A stretch of 64,000 nt of DNA, from contig NZ_JBHUEE010000001.1 in assembly GCF_042680605.1 (NCBI RefSeq), positions 496,001-560,000 on the forward strand, given 5' to 3'. Source of the stretch: Allobogoriella deserti (GTDB lineage Bacteria; Actinomycetota; Actinomycetes; Actinomycetales; Actinomycetaceae). Of the stretch, positions 25,856 to 34,470 are shown in pieces (the stretch's first letter is position 1; every line of letters starts with the position of its first letter). The translations under genes and the position numbers were made by a program. The notes under the pieces were generated by a model. It made no database searches, had not been told where the DNA came from, and worked only from the letters and a program-made list of their open reading frames with translations.

Positions 25856-27143
25856 GGGCGGTCCTCGTCATCGCCTCGTCGGTGACCTCCTCGTCGGCGC
25901 CGCGCCAGTTGTCCGGGAGCAGGTTGTCCAGCACGTCGTCGACCGAGACCGCCCCGAGCAGCCGGCGGTCGGCGTCCACCACCGGCAACGCCGTGAGGTT
26001 GTACGTGGCGAGCAGGCGGGTCGCCTTGCCGATGTCGTCCTCGGGCAGCAGCTGCTCGACGTCCTTGTCCAGGATGCCGCCGATGAGCTCGTGCGGCGGT
26101 TCGCGCAGCGCCCGTTGCAGATGCACGACGCCGAGGAACCGCCCGGTCGGCGTCTCCAACGGCGGGCGGACCACGAACAGCATCGCCGACAAGGCCGGTG
26201 TCACGTCCTGGCGTCGGGCGTGCGCCAGCGCCGTGGCCACCGTGACCTCGGGGGAGAGGACCAATGGCTCGGTGGTCATCAGCCCACCGGCCGTGTACGG
26301 CTCGTAGACCAGCAGTCGGCGCACGTCCTTGGCTTCCTCGGGCTCCATCCGCGCCAGCAGCTCGGCGGCCTTCTCCGCCGGCAGCTCCCGGAACAGGTCG
26401 GCGGCGTCGTCGGGTTCCATGGCGTCGAGCACCGCACCGGCGCGCTCGAGGTCCAGCGAGGAGACGATCTCCACCCGGTCGTCCTCGCCGAGCTCCTCGA
26501 GCACGTCCGCGAGCCGCTCATCGGGCAGCCCGGAGGCCACCTCGAGCCGCCGTGCGGTGGGCAGCTCGTGCAGCACGTCGGCGAGGTCGGCGGCCTTGAG
26601 GTCCTCCAGCGTGGCCAGCAGCGACGTCACGCCCTGCTGCTCGGGCGTCCCGGCAAGACCGTTGATCTCGTCGATGTCGACGACCACGCCCTCGCCGCGC
26701 CGGCCCATGAGCCCGCCCCGGCCGGCTCGCCGGACGAAGACCTTGGTGATGTGCCAGTCCCGGTTGCGCTGCTGCTCCATCGCCACGTCCTGGACCGTGC
26801 CGCCCCCGGAACCATCCCGGAATGTGACCTGACGGTCGAGCAACTGGCCGACGACGAGCGTCTCCGTGGCTCGCTGCTCGAACCGCCGGATGTTGAGCAG
26901 GCCCGTGGTGATGACTGCACCGGCGTCGATGCTCGTCACCCTGGTCAGGGGGAGGAACACCCGGCGCTTGCCGCTCACCTCCACGACTAGGCCGACCGCC
27001 CGAGGCGCGCCACGTAGCCGCATGATGACGACGACGTCGTGCACCCGGCCGACCTGGTCCCCGAGTGGATCGAAGACGGCGGTGCCCTTCAGCCGGGCGA
27101 GATACACGCGGCTGACCGTCGGACGGGGCGTCGGCTGGGTCAC
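25848..27143 (-). CDS. MgtE N-terminal/CBS domain protein lacking the transport domain
   Basis: A 431-residue protein with a PRC-barrel-like N-terminus (about 10-160), the MgtE intracellular N domain (LATLEDLKAADLADVLHELP onward, about 185-285) and two CBS domains (about 290-410). The Mg2+ channel membrane domain of real MgtE is absent, so it cannot be a transporter. Orthologous in context to Rv1232c. It may act as a soluble Mg2+ or nucleotide sensor for the adjacent membrane protein; that is inference. GTG start with TACCCT 6 bases upstream; longer upstream frames are not supported. Confidence 0.9.
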   Translation of the reverse strand: MTQPTPRPTVSRVYLARLKGTAVFDPLGDQVGRVHDVVVIMRLRGAPRAVGLVVEVSGKRRVFLPLTRVTSIDAGAVITTGLLNIRRFEQRATETLVVGQLLDRQVTFRDGSGGGTVQDVAMEQQRNRDWHITKVFVRRAGRGGLMGRRGEGVVVDIDEINGLAGTPEQQGVTSLLATLEDLKAADLADVLHELPTARRLEVASGLPDERLADVLEELGEDDRVEIVSSLDLERAGAVLDAMEPDDAADLFRELPAEKAAELLARMEPEEAKDVRRLLVYEPYTAGGLMTTEPLVLSPEVTVATALAHARRQDVTPALSAMLFVVRPPLETPTGRFLGVVHLQRALREPPHELIGGILDKDVEQLLPEDDIGKATRLLATYNLTALPVVDADRRLLGAVSVDDVLDNLLPDNWRGADEEVTDEAMTRTAHG

Positions 27144-27149
27144 CAGGCC

Positions 27150-27155
27150 AGGGTA
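27150..27155 (-). promoter_or_regulatory. -10 element, leaderless start of the MgtE-like operon
   Basis: TACCCT on the minus strand, 6 bases before GTG 27143. Confidence 0.6.
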
Positions 27156-27257
27156 GCCAGCGACGAAGCCGACGGCGCGGGTGTGAGCCGCGCACGGTGA
27201 CCGAGCCGACAGCCAGGTGTGTTGGCACCCTGCGCCGCAACAGAGGAAGATCGTGGT

Positions 27258-28127
27258 ATGTCCATGAGCGGCCGGCAGACACGCGCCAACGTCCCCACCA
27301 TGCCCACGGGGGTCGAGGTCGCCTCCTACAAGACGTATCTCGAGGCCCAGAAGGCCGTCGACCACCTCTCGGACAAGGCTTTTCCCGTCCAGCACGTGAC
27401 GATCGTCGGTACCGACCTGCGCATGGTCGAACGCATCACGGGCCGGTTGACCTATGCCCGGGTCGCCGGCGCCGGCGCGATGAGCGGTGCCTGGTTCGGT
27501 CTGCTCATCTCGCTCCTGCTGTGGATGTTCCTGCCCGACGGGCAGTTCCCGCTGCTCGCCGGCGTGCTCATGGGTGCGGCGTTCGGCATTCTCGCCGCCG
27601 TCGTCTCCTACGCACTGACCGGCGGCAAGCGCGACTTCACCTCTGCCAGCCAGGTCGTCGCGTCGCGGTACGCGGTGCTGTGCGAGTCCGAGCATGCCGC
27701 GGACGCCGGACGGATCCTCACCGAGGGCGGATACGCCGGACGCGTGCGCCAGGCCACCGGGCCCACCACGCCCACTGGTTCCGGCACGCCCGGATCGCCC
27801 GGACAGCCGCAGTACGGCGCCAACTCCCCGCAGTACGGCACCAACCCGCCGCAGTACGGCGCCACCGCGCACGGTGAACAGCCCGGCCCCGGCCAACCGG
27901 ACCAGCCCACCGGACCGTACGGGACCAACCCGCCCCCCGGGCCCCAACCGGGCGGCTCGCCGGCCCGCCCGCAGGGCGGCAGCGGCACGACGCCCTCGTC
28001 GGCGCCGTCCTCGGACGACGGGCGCAGTGAGCGGCCGAAGTACGGGCTGCGGCTGGAGGATCTGGAAGGACAGGGCCCCGGCCACCAGCAGGACAACGCC
28101 TCGGGTGAGGCCGGAAGCCGGGGATGA
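27258..28127 (+). CDS. General stress protein 17M-like domain membrane protein
   Basis: A 289-residue protein. The N-terminal part (VEVASYKTYLEAQKAVDHLS) is the general-stress-protein 17M (YflT) type alpha/beta domain; two membrane helices follow at about 75-98 and 102-122. The C-terminal 110 residues are disordered, rich in Gly, Pro and Gln, with three spaced PQYG units. ATG 27258 follows AGAGGAAGA at 7-base spacing. It diverges from the MgtE-like operon. The function is unknown; the membrane placement and tail suggest interaction with cell envelope or partner proteins. Confidence 0.85.
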   Translation: MSMSGRQTRANVPTMPTGVEVASYKTYLEAQKAVDHLSDKAFPVQHVTIVGTDLRMVERITGRLTYARVAGAGAMSGAWFGLLISLLLWMFLPDGQFPLLAGVLMGAAFGILAAVVSYALTGGKRDFTSASQVVASRYAVLCESEHAADAGRILTEGGYAGRVRQATGPTTPTGSGTPGSPGQPQYGANSPQYGTNPPQYGATAHGEQPGPGQPDQPTGPYGTNPPPGPQPGGSPARPQGGSGTTPSSAPSSDDGRSERPKYGLRLEDLEGQGPGHQQDNASGEAGSRG

Positions 28128-28975
28128 GCCGGTCGATCCCTGTCGGGCTGTCCACCTCGTCCGTCTACCCGGGCAGCGTGGCGGCCACCTTCGCTCTCGC
28201 CGAGGACCTCGGGTACGACGGCGTCGAGGTCATGGTGTTGCGCGACCCGGACAGCCAGAGCGCGGAGCGGATCCGCCGGCTGTCCGAGGCTCACGGCATG
28301 CCGGTGCTGGCGATCCATGCCCCGACGCTGCTGCTCACCCAGGGCGTGTGGGGCAACGACCCGTGGGACAAGATCGACCGGGCCACCGAGCTGGCGCACG
28401 ACGTCGGCGCCGACGTCGTCGTCATCCACCCGCCGTTCCGGTGGCAGCGCAACTATGCCGAGCACTTCGTCGGCGCCGTCGCCGAGCGTGAGCGACTCGA
28501 CGGCATGCGCCTGGCGGTGGAGAACATGTTCCCCTGGCGGGCGCGCACCCGCCGCCGTGAGCGCACCATGCAGGCGTACCTGCCCGGCTGGGACCCGCTC
28601 GAGCACGACTACCGTTCCGTCACGCTCGACCTCTCCCACACCGCCACCGCCGGGCTGGACCACGACGCCGCCCTCGCCATGGCCGACGAGCTGGGGGACC
28701 GGCTGGCGCACCTGCACCTCGCCGACGGCACCTCGAGCTTCATGGACGAGCATCTCGTCCCCGGCACCGGGTCCCAACCGTGCGCCGAGGTGCTGCACAT
28801 GCTCGGTGCCCAGGACTTCGGCGGCGCCGTCGTCGTCGAGGTCAACACCCGGAAGATGTCGACCGTCGCGCAACGTTCGGCGCTGGCGGACTCGCTGCAC
28901 TTCGCCCGCACCCACCTCGAGGCCGGCGCCCGTACCCGCCGCCGCCGGCCCGTGGAGGTTCCCGAGGAGGGCTGA
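28124..28975 (+). CDS. Sugar phosphate isomerase/epimerase-like TIM-barrel protein
   Basis: AP-endonuclease-2/xylose-isomerase-like TIM barrel, 283 residues: LGYDGVEVMVL near the N-terminus, VVIHPPFRW, LAVENMFPW, VTLDLSHTATAG, LAHLHLADGT and VVVEVNTRKM carry the usual His, Glu and Asp metal ligands. ATG overlaps the stop of the stress protein gene (ATGA). The specific reaction is not predictable; it may equally be an endonuclease-IV-like or sugar-isomerising enzyme. Confidence 0.83.
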   Translation: MSRSIPVGLSTSSVYPGSVAATFALAEDLGYDGVEVMVLRDPDSQSAERIRRLSEAHGMPVLAIHAPTLLLTQGVWGNDPWDKIDRATELAHDVGADVVVIHPPFRWQRNYAEHFVGAVAERERLDGMRLAVENMFPWRARTRRRERTMQAYLPGWDPLEHDYRSVTLDLSHTATAGLDHDAALAMADELGDRLAHLHLADGTSSFMDEHLVPGTGSQPCAEVLHMLGAQDFGGAVVVEVNTRKMSTVAQRSALADSLHFARTHLEAGARTRRRRPVEVPEEG

Positions 28976-29025
28976 GTCCGCAGCCGGCAGGAATACCCGA
29001 CGGCGGACCGCCCGTTGCCCCGGAC

Positions 29026-29949
29026 ATGCGAGCCATCACCTACTCCCGTTACGGCGAGGCCGACGTCCTCGAACTCGGCGACGTCCCCACACCGCACCCG
29101 GGGCCCGACAGCGTCGTGGTCCGCGTCAAGGCGGCGGGTGTGAACCCGGTCGACTGGAAGATCCGCCAGGGCCACCTCGACGGTCTGCTGGACATCCAGT
29201 TCCCGGTGATCCCGGGATGGGACGTGGCCGGCGTCGTCGAGGAGGTCGGCCTGGACACCCCGGAGTTCGAGGTCGGCGACGAGGTCTTCGGCTACGTGCG
29301 CAAGGACTGGGTCCATGCCGGCACGTTCGCCGAGTACGTCGCGGCGCCGGTGCGCACCCTCGCGCACAAGCCCGCGGCGCTCAGCTTCGAGGAGGCCGCC
29401 GGTGTGCCGCTGGCCGGACTGACTGCCTACCAGAGCATCCACCGCGCCGGCGTGCGCGAGGGCCAGGCGGTCGTGGTGCACGGCGCCGCGGGCGGCGTCG
29501 GCTCCTTCGCCGTCCAGATCGCCCGCACGCTCGGCGCCCGGGTGATCGGCACGGCGAGCGAGGCGAACCACGAGTACCTTCGCTCGCTCGGTGCCGAGCC
29601 GGTCACCTACGGCGACGGCCTGAGCGACCGGCTGCGCGAGCTCGCGCCCGACGGCGTCGACGTCGCCGTGGACTTCGCCGGAGCGGACGCCGTCGCGCAG
29701 TCGGTGCCGGTCCTCGCCCCGGGCGGCGTCGTCGCCTCGGTCGTCGATCCGGCCGCCCGTGACGAGCACGGCGGCCACTACGTGTGGGTCCGCCCGGACA
29801 GCGACGACCTCGAGGTGCTCGCCGAGCTCGCCGACACCGAGCGGCTCCGGGTCGAGATCGCCGAGGCCTTCGACCTTGCCGACGCCGCCGCGGCGCACCG
29901 GACCAACGAGTCCGGCCACACCCGCGGCAAGGTCGTCGTGCGGGTCTGA
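29026..29949 (+). CDS. NADP-dependent quinone oxidoreductase (MDR superfamily, zinc-free)
   Basis: Medium-chain dehydrogenase/reductase, 307 residues. GroES-like N-domain (VKAAGVNPVDWKIRQG, PGWDVAGVVEEVG) and Rossmann domain with VVVHGAAGGVGSFAVQIAR. Catalytic-zinc cysteines are absent, which places it with quinone oxidoreductase/QOR-like NADPH enzymes. Convergent with aminopeptidase P, 10 bp between stops. The electron acceptor in vivo is unknown. Confidence 0.9.
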   Translation: MRAITYSRYGEADVLELGDVPTPHPGPDSVVVRVKAAGVNPVDWKIRQGHLDGLLDIQFPVIPGWDVAGVVEEVGLDTPEFEVGDEVFGYVRKDWVHAGTFAEYVAAPVRTLAHKPAALSFEEAAGVPLAGLTAYQSIHRAGVREGQAVVVHGAAGGVGSFAVQIARTLGARVIGTASEANHEYLRSLGAEPVTYGDGLSDRLRELAPDGVDVAVDFAGADAVAQSVPVLAPGGVVASVVDPAARDEHGGHYVWVRPDSDDLEVLAELADTERLRVEIAEAFDLADAAAAHRTNESGHTRGKVVVRV

Positions 29950-29959
29950 ACCCGGAAGC

Positions 29960-31537
29960 TCAGCCGCGCAGCCGCGCCATCCACGCCTCGATCGCGTCGG
30001 GGGTACGCGGCAGCGCGGCCGAGAGGTTCTCCACCGAGCCGTCCTCGCGGACGAGCACGTCGTCCTCGATCCGGATGCCGATGCCGCGCAGCTCCTCGGG
30101 AACCTTGAGATCGTCGGCACGGAAGTACAGCCCGGGTTCGATCGTGAAGATCATGCCGGGCTCGAGCACGGCGTCGAGGTACATCTCGCGGCGCGCCTGG
30201 GCGCAGTCGTGCACGTCCAGCCCCAGGTGGTGGCTCGTGCCGTGGACCATCCACCGCCGGTGGAACTGTCCCTCCTCGGCCAGCGACTCCTCCGCCGTCC
30301 CGGGAACCATGCCCCACTCGGCCAGCCGGGTGGCGATGACCTCCATCGCGGCGGCGTGCAGGTCGCGGAACCGCACGCCCGGGGTCGCGGCGCGGGCGAA
30401 CGCGGCGTCGGCCGCCTCGAGCACCACCTCGTACACCCGGCGCTGCGCCACGGTGAAGACGCCGTCGACGGGCAGGGTCCGGGTGACGTCGGCGGTGTAG
30501 AGGGAGTCGACCTCCACCCCGGCGTCGACCAGGACGAGCTCCCCGGGGCGGACCCGGCCGTCATTGCCGATCCAATGCAGCGTGTTGGCGTGGTTTCCGG
30601 CGGCCGCGATGGTGTCGTAGCCGATGCCGTTGCCCTCCTCGCGCGCTCGGGCGCCGAACGCGCCCTCGATCACCCGCTCGCCGCGGTGGTGCGCCACGGC
30701 GCGCGGCAACGCCCGCACGATGTCCTCGAAGCCGGCCGTTGTTGCGGCGACCGCCGCCCGCACCTGCTCGACCTCGTAGTCGTCCTTGCGTAGCCGCAGC
30801 TCGGAGAGTGCCTCGGCCAGGGCGGCGTCCGCCTCGGCGGCCTGCTCGGCCATGCCGGCCCGTCGGCGCAACTCGCCGACCTGCGCCTCGACGGCGGCGT
30901 CAGCCTGGGGCACCACCCGAAGGCTGACCTGGCCGGCGCCGACGTCCTTGGCGAGGGCGTCACCCAGGGAGTCGATGTGCTCGGCACGCAGGCCGGTGAC
31001 GGCGCTGACCTCCTCCAGGGAAGGGCGTTCGCCGACCCAGAGCTCGCCGTACCGGGAGTCCGCGTAGAACTCCTCGGTGTCCTTGCCGGCGCGCGGCCGG
31101 AAGTACAGCACCGCCTCGTGGGTCCCGCCGTCCCCGGCCGCCTCCTCGAGCGGGTGCAGCACGAGCACCGCGTCGGGCTCCTCGTCCGTGCCGAGACCCG
31201 TCAGGTGGGCGAACGCCGAGTGCGGCCGGAACCGGTAGTCGGTGTCGTTGCTGCGGGTGAGAAGTTGACCGGCGGGGATGACCAGCCGCTCACCCGGGAA
31301 GAGCCGGCCGATCGCCTCGCGCCGCGCCGCGGCATGGTCGGCGGCGGGGGACCGCTCGGGCAGCCCGTCGGGCCGCGGTGCCCATCCGTCCGCGATGAAC
31401 TCGCGGAACGCCTGGCTCGAGGGCCGCTGCGAGCGGTTGTTCACCCGCTCGGCGAGGGGCTGGGCGTCCTGCTGCGCGGCGTCCTGGTGGGCTGTGTCCT
31501 GCTGTGACTCGGGCGTGGTGTCGGAGGCGGCAGTCAT
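29960..31537 (-). CDS. pepP: Xaa-Pro aminopeptidase P
   Basis: M24B metallopeptidase removing N-terminal residues before proline; 525 residues. N-terminal creatinase-like domain (about 60-210) and a pita-bread catalytic domain with metal ligands in LVLVDAGVEVDSLYTADVT, HGTSHHLGLDVHD, FTIEPGLYF and GIGIRIEDDVLV. The first 50 residues are Gln/Ala-rich and disordered. ATG 31537 has a GATCAT hexamer 7 bases before it; ATG 31546 would add three residues. It faces the PHP gene divergently. Confidence 0.93.
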   Translation of the reverse strand: MTAASDTTPESQQDTAHQDAAQQDAQPLAERVNNRSQRPSSQAFREFIADGWAPRPDGLPERSPAADHAAARREAIGRLFPGERLVIPAGQLLTRSNDTDYRFRPHSAFAHLTGLGTDEEPDAVLVLHPLEEAAGDGGTHEAVLYFRPRAGKDTEEFYADSRYGELWVGERPSLEEVSAVTGLRAEHIDSLGDALAKDVGAGQVSLRVVPQADAAVEAQVGELRRRAGMAEQAAEADAALAEALSELRLRKDDYEVEQVRAAVAATTAGFEDIVRALPRAVAHHRGERVIEGAFGARAREEGNGIGYDTIAAAGNHANTLHWIGNDGRVRPGELVLVDAGVEVDSLYTADVTRTLPVDGVFTVAQRRVYEVVLEAADAAFARAATPGVRFRDLHAAAMEVIATRLAEWGMVPGTAEESLAEEGQFHRRWMVHGTSHHLGLDVHDCAQARREMYLDAVLEPGMIFTIEPGLYFRADDLKVPEELRGIGIRIEDDVLVREDGSVENLSAALPRTPDAIEAWMARLRG

Positions 31538-31604
31538 GCTCGCCATGATCGCACCCGAGCGGGCCGCCGTCTCCGCCCGGCCGTCGGGCGACGCCGCTTC
31601 GCCG

Positions 31605-31610
31605 TACCCT
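31605..31610 (+). promoter_or_regulatory. -10 element, leaderless start of the PHP gene
   Basis: TACCCT 7 bases before GTG 31618. Confidence 0.6.
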
Positions 31611-31617
31611 GGTCGGC

Positions 31618-32475
31618 GTGTCAGCAGCTGAGCGGCGTATCGACCTGCACACCCACTCCGATGCGTCCGACGGCACCGACAGCCCGGCCGATCTCGTCCG
31701 GGCCGCCGCGGCAGCACGACTCGACGCCGTCGGGTTGACCGACCACGACACCGTCCGGGGCTGGGACGAGGCCAGCGCGGTCGTCCCGGAGACCGGCGTC
31801 GCCCTGGTCCGCGGCGCGGAGATCTCGTGCCGCGCCGACCGCGTCTCGGTCCATCTGCTCAGTTACCTCCACGACCCCGTGGAGCCGGCTCTGCTCGAGG
31901 AGCTGGAACGCTCCCGGCAGGCCCGGCTGGAGCGCGCCGAGACCATGGTGGCCCGGCTCGCCGAGGACTACCCGATCAGCTGGGAGGCCGTGCGCGCGCA
32001 GGCCACGGACGAGGCGACGATCGGCCGGCCGCACATCGCCGACGCCCTCGTCGCCGCCGGAGTGGTCGAGAACCGCTCGCTCGCGTTCGCCACTATCGTC
32101 AACGCCTCGACGAAGTACTACGTGCGCTACCAGGCCCCGGACGCCGTCGACATGGTGGCCCGGGTGCGTGCCGCCGGCGGCGTCCCCGTCATCGCCCACG
32201 CCCGCGCCGACGCCCGCGGGAAGGTGCTCTCCGACGCCACGATCGCGGACATGGCCGAGGCCGGCCTGTTCGGGCTGGAGATCGACCACCCCGACCACAC
32301 GCCCGACGCCGTCCGTCACCTCGCCGCACTCGCCGACCGCCTGGGCCTGGCGCGCACCGGCGCTAGCGACTACCACGGCGCGGGCAAGCCCAACCGGTTA
32401 GGGGAGGGACTCACCGAAACCGCCGTGCTGGACCGGATCGAGGCCGAGGGGCGGCTGCCCGTGGTGCGCCCGTGA
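31618..32475 (+). CDS. PHP-domain phosphoesterase (RNase AM/YciV-like)
   Basis: A 285-residue metal-dependent phosphoesterase. The PHP motifs are IDLHTHSDASDGTDSP (metal His), GLTDHDTVRGWDEA, RGAEIS, PVIAHARAD and ASDYHG. This subgroup includes 3',5'-nucleotide bisphosphate phosphatase and the 5'-3' exoribonuclease RNase AM (YciV). Which activity applies cannot be told. GTG start, leaderless. Its stop overlaps the GTG of marC. Confidence 0.88.
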   Translation: MSAAERRIDLHTHSDASDGTDSPADLVRAAAAARLDAVGLTDHDTVRGWDEASAVVPETGVALVRGAEISCRADRVSVHLLSYLHDPVEPALLEELERSRQARLERAETMVARLAEDYPISWEAVRAQATDEATIGRPHIADALVAAGVVENRSLAFATIVNASTKYYVRYQAPDAVDMVARVRAAGGVPVIAHARADARGKVLSDATIADMAEAGLFGLEIDHPDHTPDAVRHLAALADRLGLARTGASDYHGAGKPNRLGEGLTETAVLDRIEAEGRLPVVRP

Positions 32476-33101
32476 GCGGCGTCGTCGACCTGACCCTGCT
32501 GGCGACGACGTTCTTCACGCTGTTCGTCATCATGGACCCGCTCGGTACCGTGCCGGTCTTCCTGGGCCTGACCTCGCGGATGACGGCGGCGCAGCGACGC
32601 CGGGCTGCCCGGCAGGCCACCGCCGTCGCGTTCGGCGTCATCCTCGTCTTCTCGCTGTTCGGGCAGTACATCCTCAGCTTCCTGCAGATCTCCCTCCCGG
32701 CGTTGCAGCTCTCCGGCGGCCTGCTCCTGCTGCTGGTGGCCATGGAGCTGCTCATGGGCTGGGGGAGACAACCCGAGCCGGAGGACGGCGCCGCACCGGT
32801 CAACGTCGCGCTCGTCCCGCTCGGCACCCCGCTGCTGGCCGGGCCCGGCGCCATCGTCGCCGCGATGCTGGCGGTCCAGGACGCCGACGGCGAGGTTCCG
32901 GGTTGGGTGGCCATCGCCGTCGCGCTCGTCGCCGTCCACCTGTGCCTGTGGCTCGCGATGCGCTTCTCCGTGGTCATCCACCGCGTCCTGCGGGACTCCG
33001 GCACCACGCTGGTGACCCGGCTGGCCGGTCTCCTGCTGGCCGCGATCGCGGTCCAGCTCATGGCGGACGCCGTGTTCGCGCTCGTCGAGCAGGGGCCGTG
33101 A
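32472..33101 (+). CDS. MarC-family integral membrane protein
   Basis: A 209-residue protein with six hydrophobic helices; the MarC/UPF0056 features are FVIMDPLGTVPVFLGLT near residues 15-32, LPALQLSGGLLLLLVAMEL and VPLGTPLLAGPGAI, the paired Gly/Pro loops of the family. Despite the name, a role in multidrug resistance has not held up; transported substrate unknown. GTG overlaps the PHP stop (GTGA), so the two are coupled. Confidence 0.9.
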   Translation: MSGVVDLTLLATTFFTLFVIMDPLGTVPVFLGLTSRMTAAQRRRAARQATAVAFGVILVFSLFGQYILSFLQISLPALQLSGGLLLLLVAMELLMGWGRQPEPEDGAAPVNVALVPLGTPLLAGPGAIVAAMLAVQDADGEVPGWVAIAVALVAVHLCLWLAMRFSVVIHRVLRDSGTTLVTRLAGLLLAAIAVQLMADAVFALVEQGP

Positions 33102-33172
33102 GACCTGGGCGCGTCACGCCCGGACGGATCGGTAGTCTTCGGATGACCCACCCGTGACGCGAAAGGTGACCC

Positions 33173-34405
33173 ATGGGCGCCCTGTGGCATCCGTTCTCGG
33201 ACATGGCAGCGGTCGAGCGGGACGGCGAGTTCGTCCTCTCCCGCGGTGAGGGCGCCCATGTCTGGGACGAGGACGGCCGCCGGTACCTCGACGCCACCGC
33301 CGGGCTCTGGTTCACCAACATCGGCCACGGGCGCGCAGAGCTCGGCGAGGTCGCGGCGCGCCAGATGTCCACGCTCGCGCACTACTCGACGTTCGGGGAC
33401 AACGCCACCCGCCCGGCGCTGGACCTCGCCGAACGGCTCGCCGGTCTCGCGCCGGTGCCGGGCAGCCGGGTCTTCCTCACCTCGGGCGGCTCAGACTCGG
33501 TCGACACGGCCGCGAAGCTGGCCCGCCGCTACTGGGTCGAGGCCGGCCGTGAGGACAAGACGGTCATCGTGGGGCGGCAGAAGGCTTACCACGGCATGCA
33601 CGTGGCCGGGACGGCCCTGGCCGGGATCCCCGGCAACCGGGAGGGCTACGGCGACCTCGGCCCGCGCACCGAGACCGTCGGCTGGGACACCGCCGAGTCG
33701 CTCCGCGAGACCCTCGAGCGCATCGGACCGGACAACGTCGCGGCGTTCTTCTGCGAGCCGGTCATCGGCGCCGGCGGCGTCTACCCGCCGCCCGAGGGGT
33801 ATCTCGCCGAGGTCCGCAAGGTCTGCACCGAGTACGACGTGCTCTTCGTCGCCGACGAGGTGGTCACCGGCTACGGCCGGATCGGCGGCTCGTGGTTCGC
33901 CTCCACCCGGTTCGCGCTCGAGCCGGACATGATCACCACGGCGAAGGGCCTGACCTCCGGATACCTCCCGATGGGCGCGGTGTTCGTGGCGCCGAGGGTC
34001 GCCGAGCCGTTCTTCGGTGAACCGGGCACGTGGCTGCGGCACGGCTACACCTATTCCGGGCACGCCGTCGCCGCCGCGGTGGCCCTGGCCAACCTCGACA
34101 TCGTCGAACGCGAAGGACTGCTCGACGAGGCGGCCCGCCTGGAGGTCAGCCTGACCCGCGAGCTCGCGCCGCTGGCCGAGCTGGACGCGGTCGCCGAGGT
34201 GCGCAGCGGCACCGGCGCGCTGGCCGCCGTCCAGCTCGAGGACGCGACGCTCGCACCACGGCTCGTCCTGGAGCTGCGGAAGGTGGGCGTGGCCACCCGC
34301 GCCGTCGGCGCCGGCGCCGTCCAGATCTCACCGGCGTTCGTCATGACCGATGCGCAGGTCCGCGAGCTGGCCGACGGACTACGTGCGGGGATCTCGCGGT
34401 TGTGA
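33173..34405 (+). CDS. Class III aminotransferase (omega-aminotransferase)
   Basis: PLP enzyme of 410 residues transferring an amino group from an omega-amine or amino acid to a keto acid. LFVADEVVTGYGRIG is the conserved cofactor Asp region; the Schiff-base Lys lies in ITTAKGLTSGYLPMGA; TSGGSDSVDTAAKLAR binds the phosphate. The substrate could be putrescine, beta-alanine or taurine-type amines. The ATG is preceded by GAAAGG. A TAGTCT at 33133-33138 could be its -10 with a short leader. Confidence 0.9.
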   Translation: MGALWHPFSDMAAVERDGEFVLSRGEGAHVWDEDGRRYLDATAGLWFTNIGHGRAELGEVAARQMSTLAHYSTFGDNATRPALDLAERLAGLAPVPGSRVFLTSGGSDSVDTAAKLARRYWVEAGREDKTVIVGRQKAYHGMHVAGTALAGIPGNREGYGDLGPRTETVGWDTAESLRETLERIGPDNVAAFFCEPVIGAGGVYPPPEGYLAEVRKVCTEYDVLFVADEVVTGYGRIGGSWFASTRFALEPDMITTAKGLTSGYLPMGAVFVAPRVAEPFFGEPGTWLRHGYTYSGHAVAAAVALANLDIVEREGLLDEAARLEVSLTRELAPLAELDAVAEVRSGTGALAAVQLEDATLAPRLVLELRKVGVATRAVGAGAVQISPAFVMTDAQVRELADGLRAGISRL

Positions 34406-34437
34406 CCGGCCGGTCCGGCCACGCCCGACCGGCCGGT
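34405..34437. terminator. Perfect hairpin between convergent genes
   Basis: ACCGGCCGGTC and GACCGGCCGGT form an 11-bp perfect stem with an 11-base loop, starting at the last base of the aminotransferase stop and facing the helicase 3' end. Confidence 0.75.
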
Positions 34438-34470
34438 ACAGCCTGAGCCCGATTGCTCAAGCAGTGGCGC

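Noticed and set aside
27780..27870. Repeat array in the stress-protein gene considered as a CRISPR or minisatellite
   Set aside because: Only three short PQYG-coding units with variable spacing inside a disordered protein tail.
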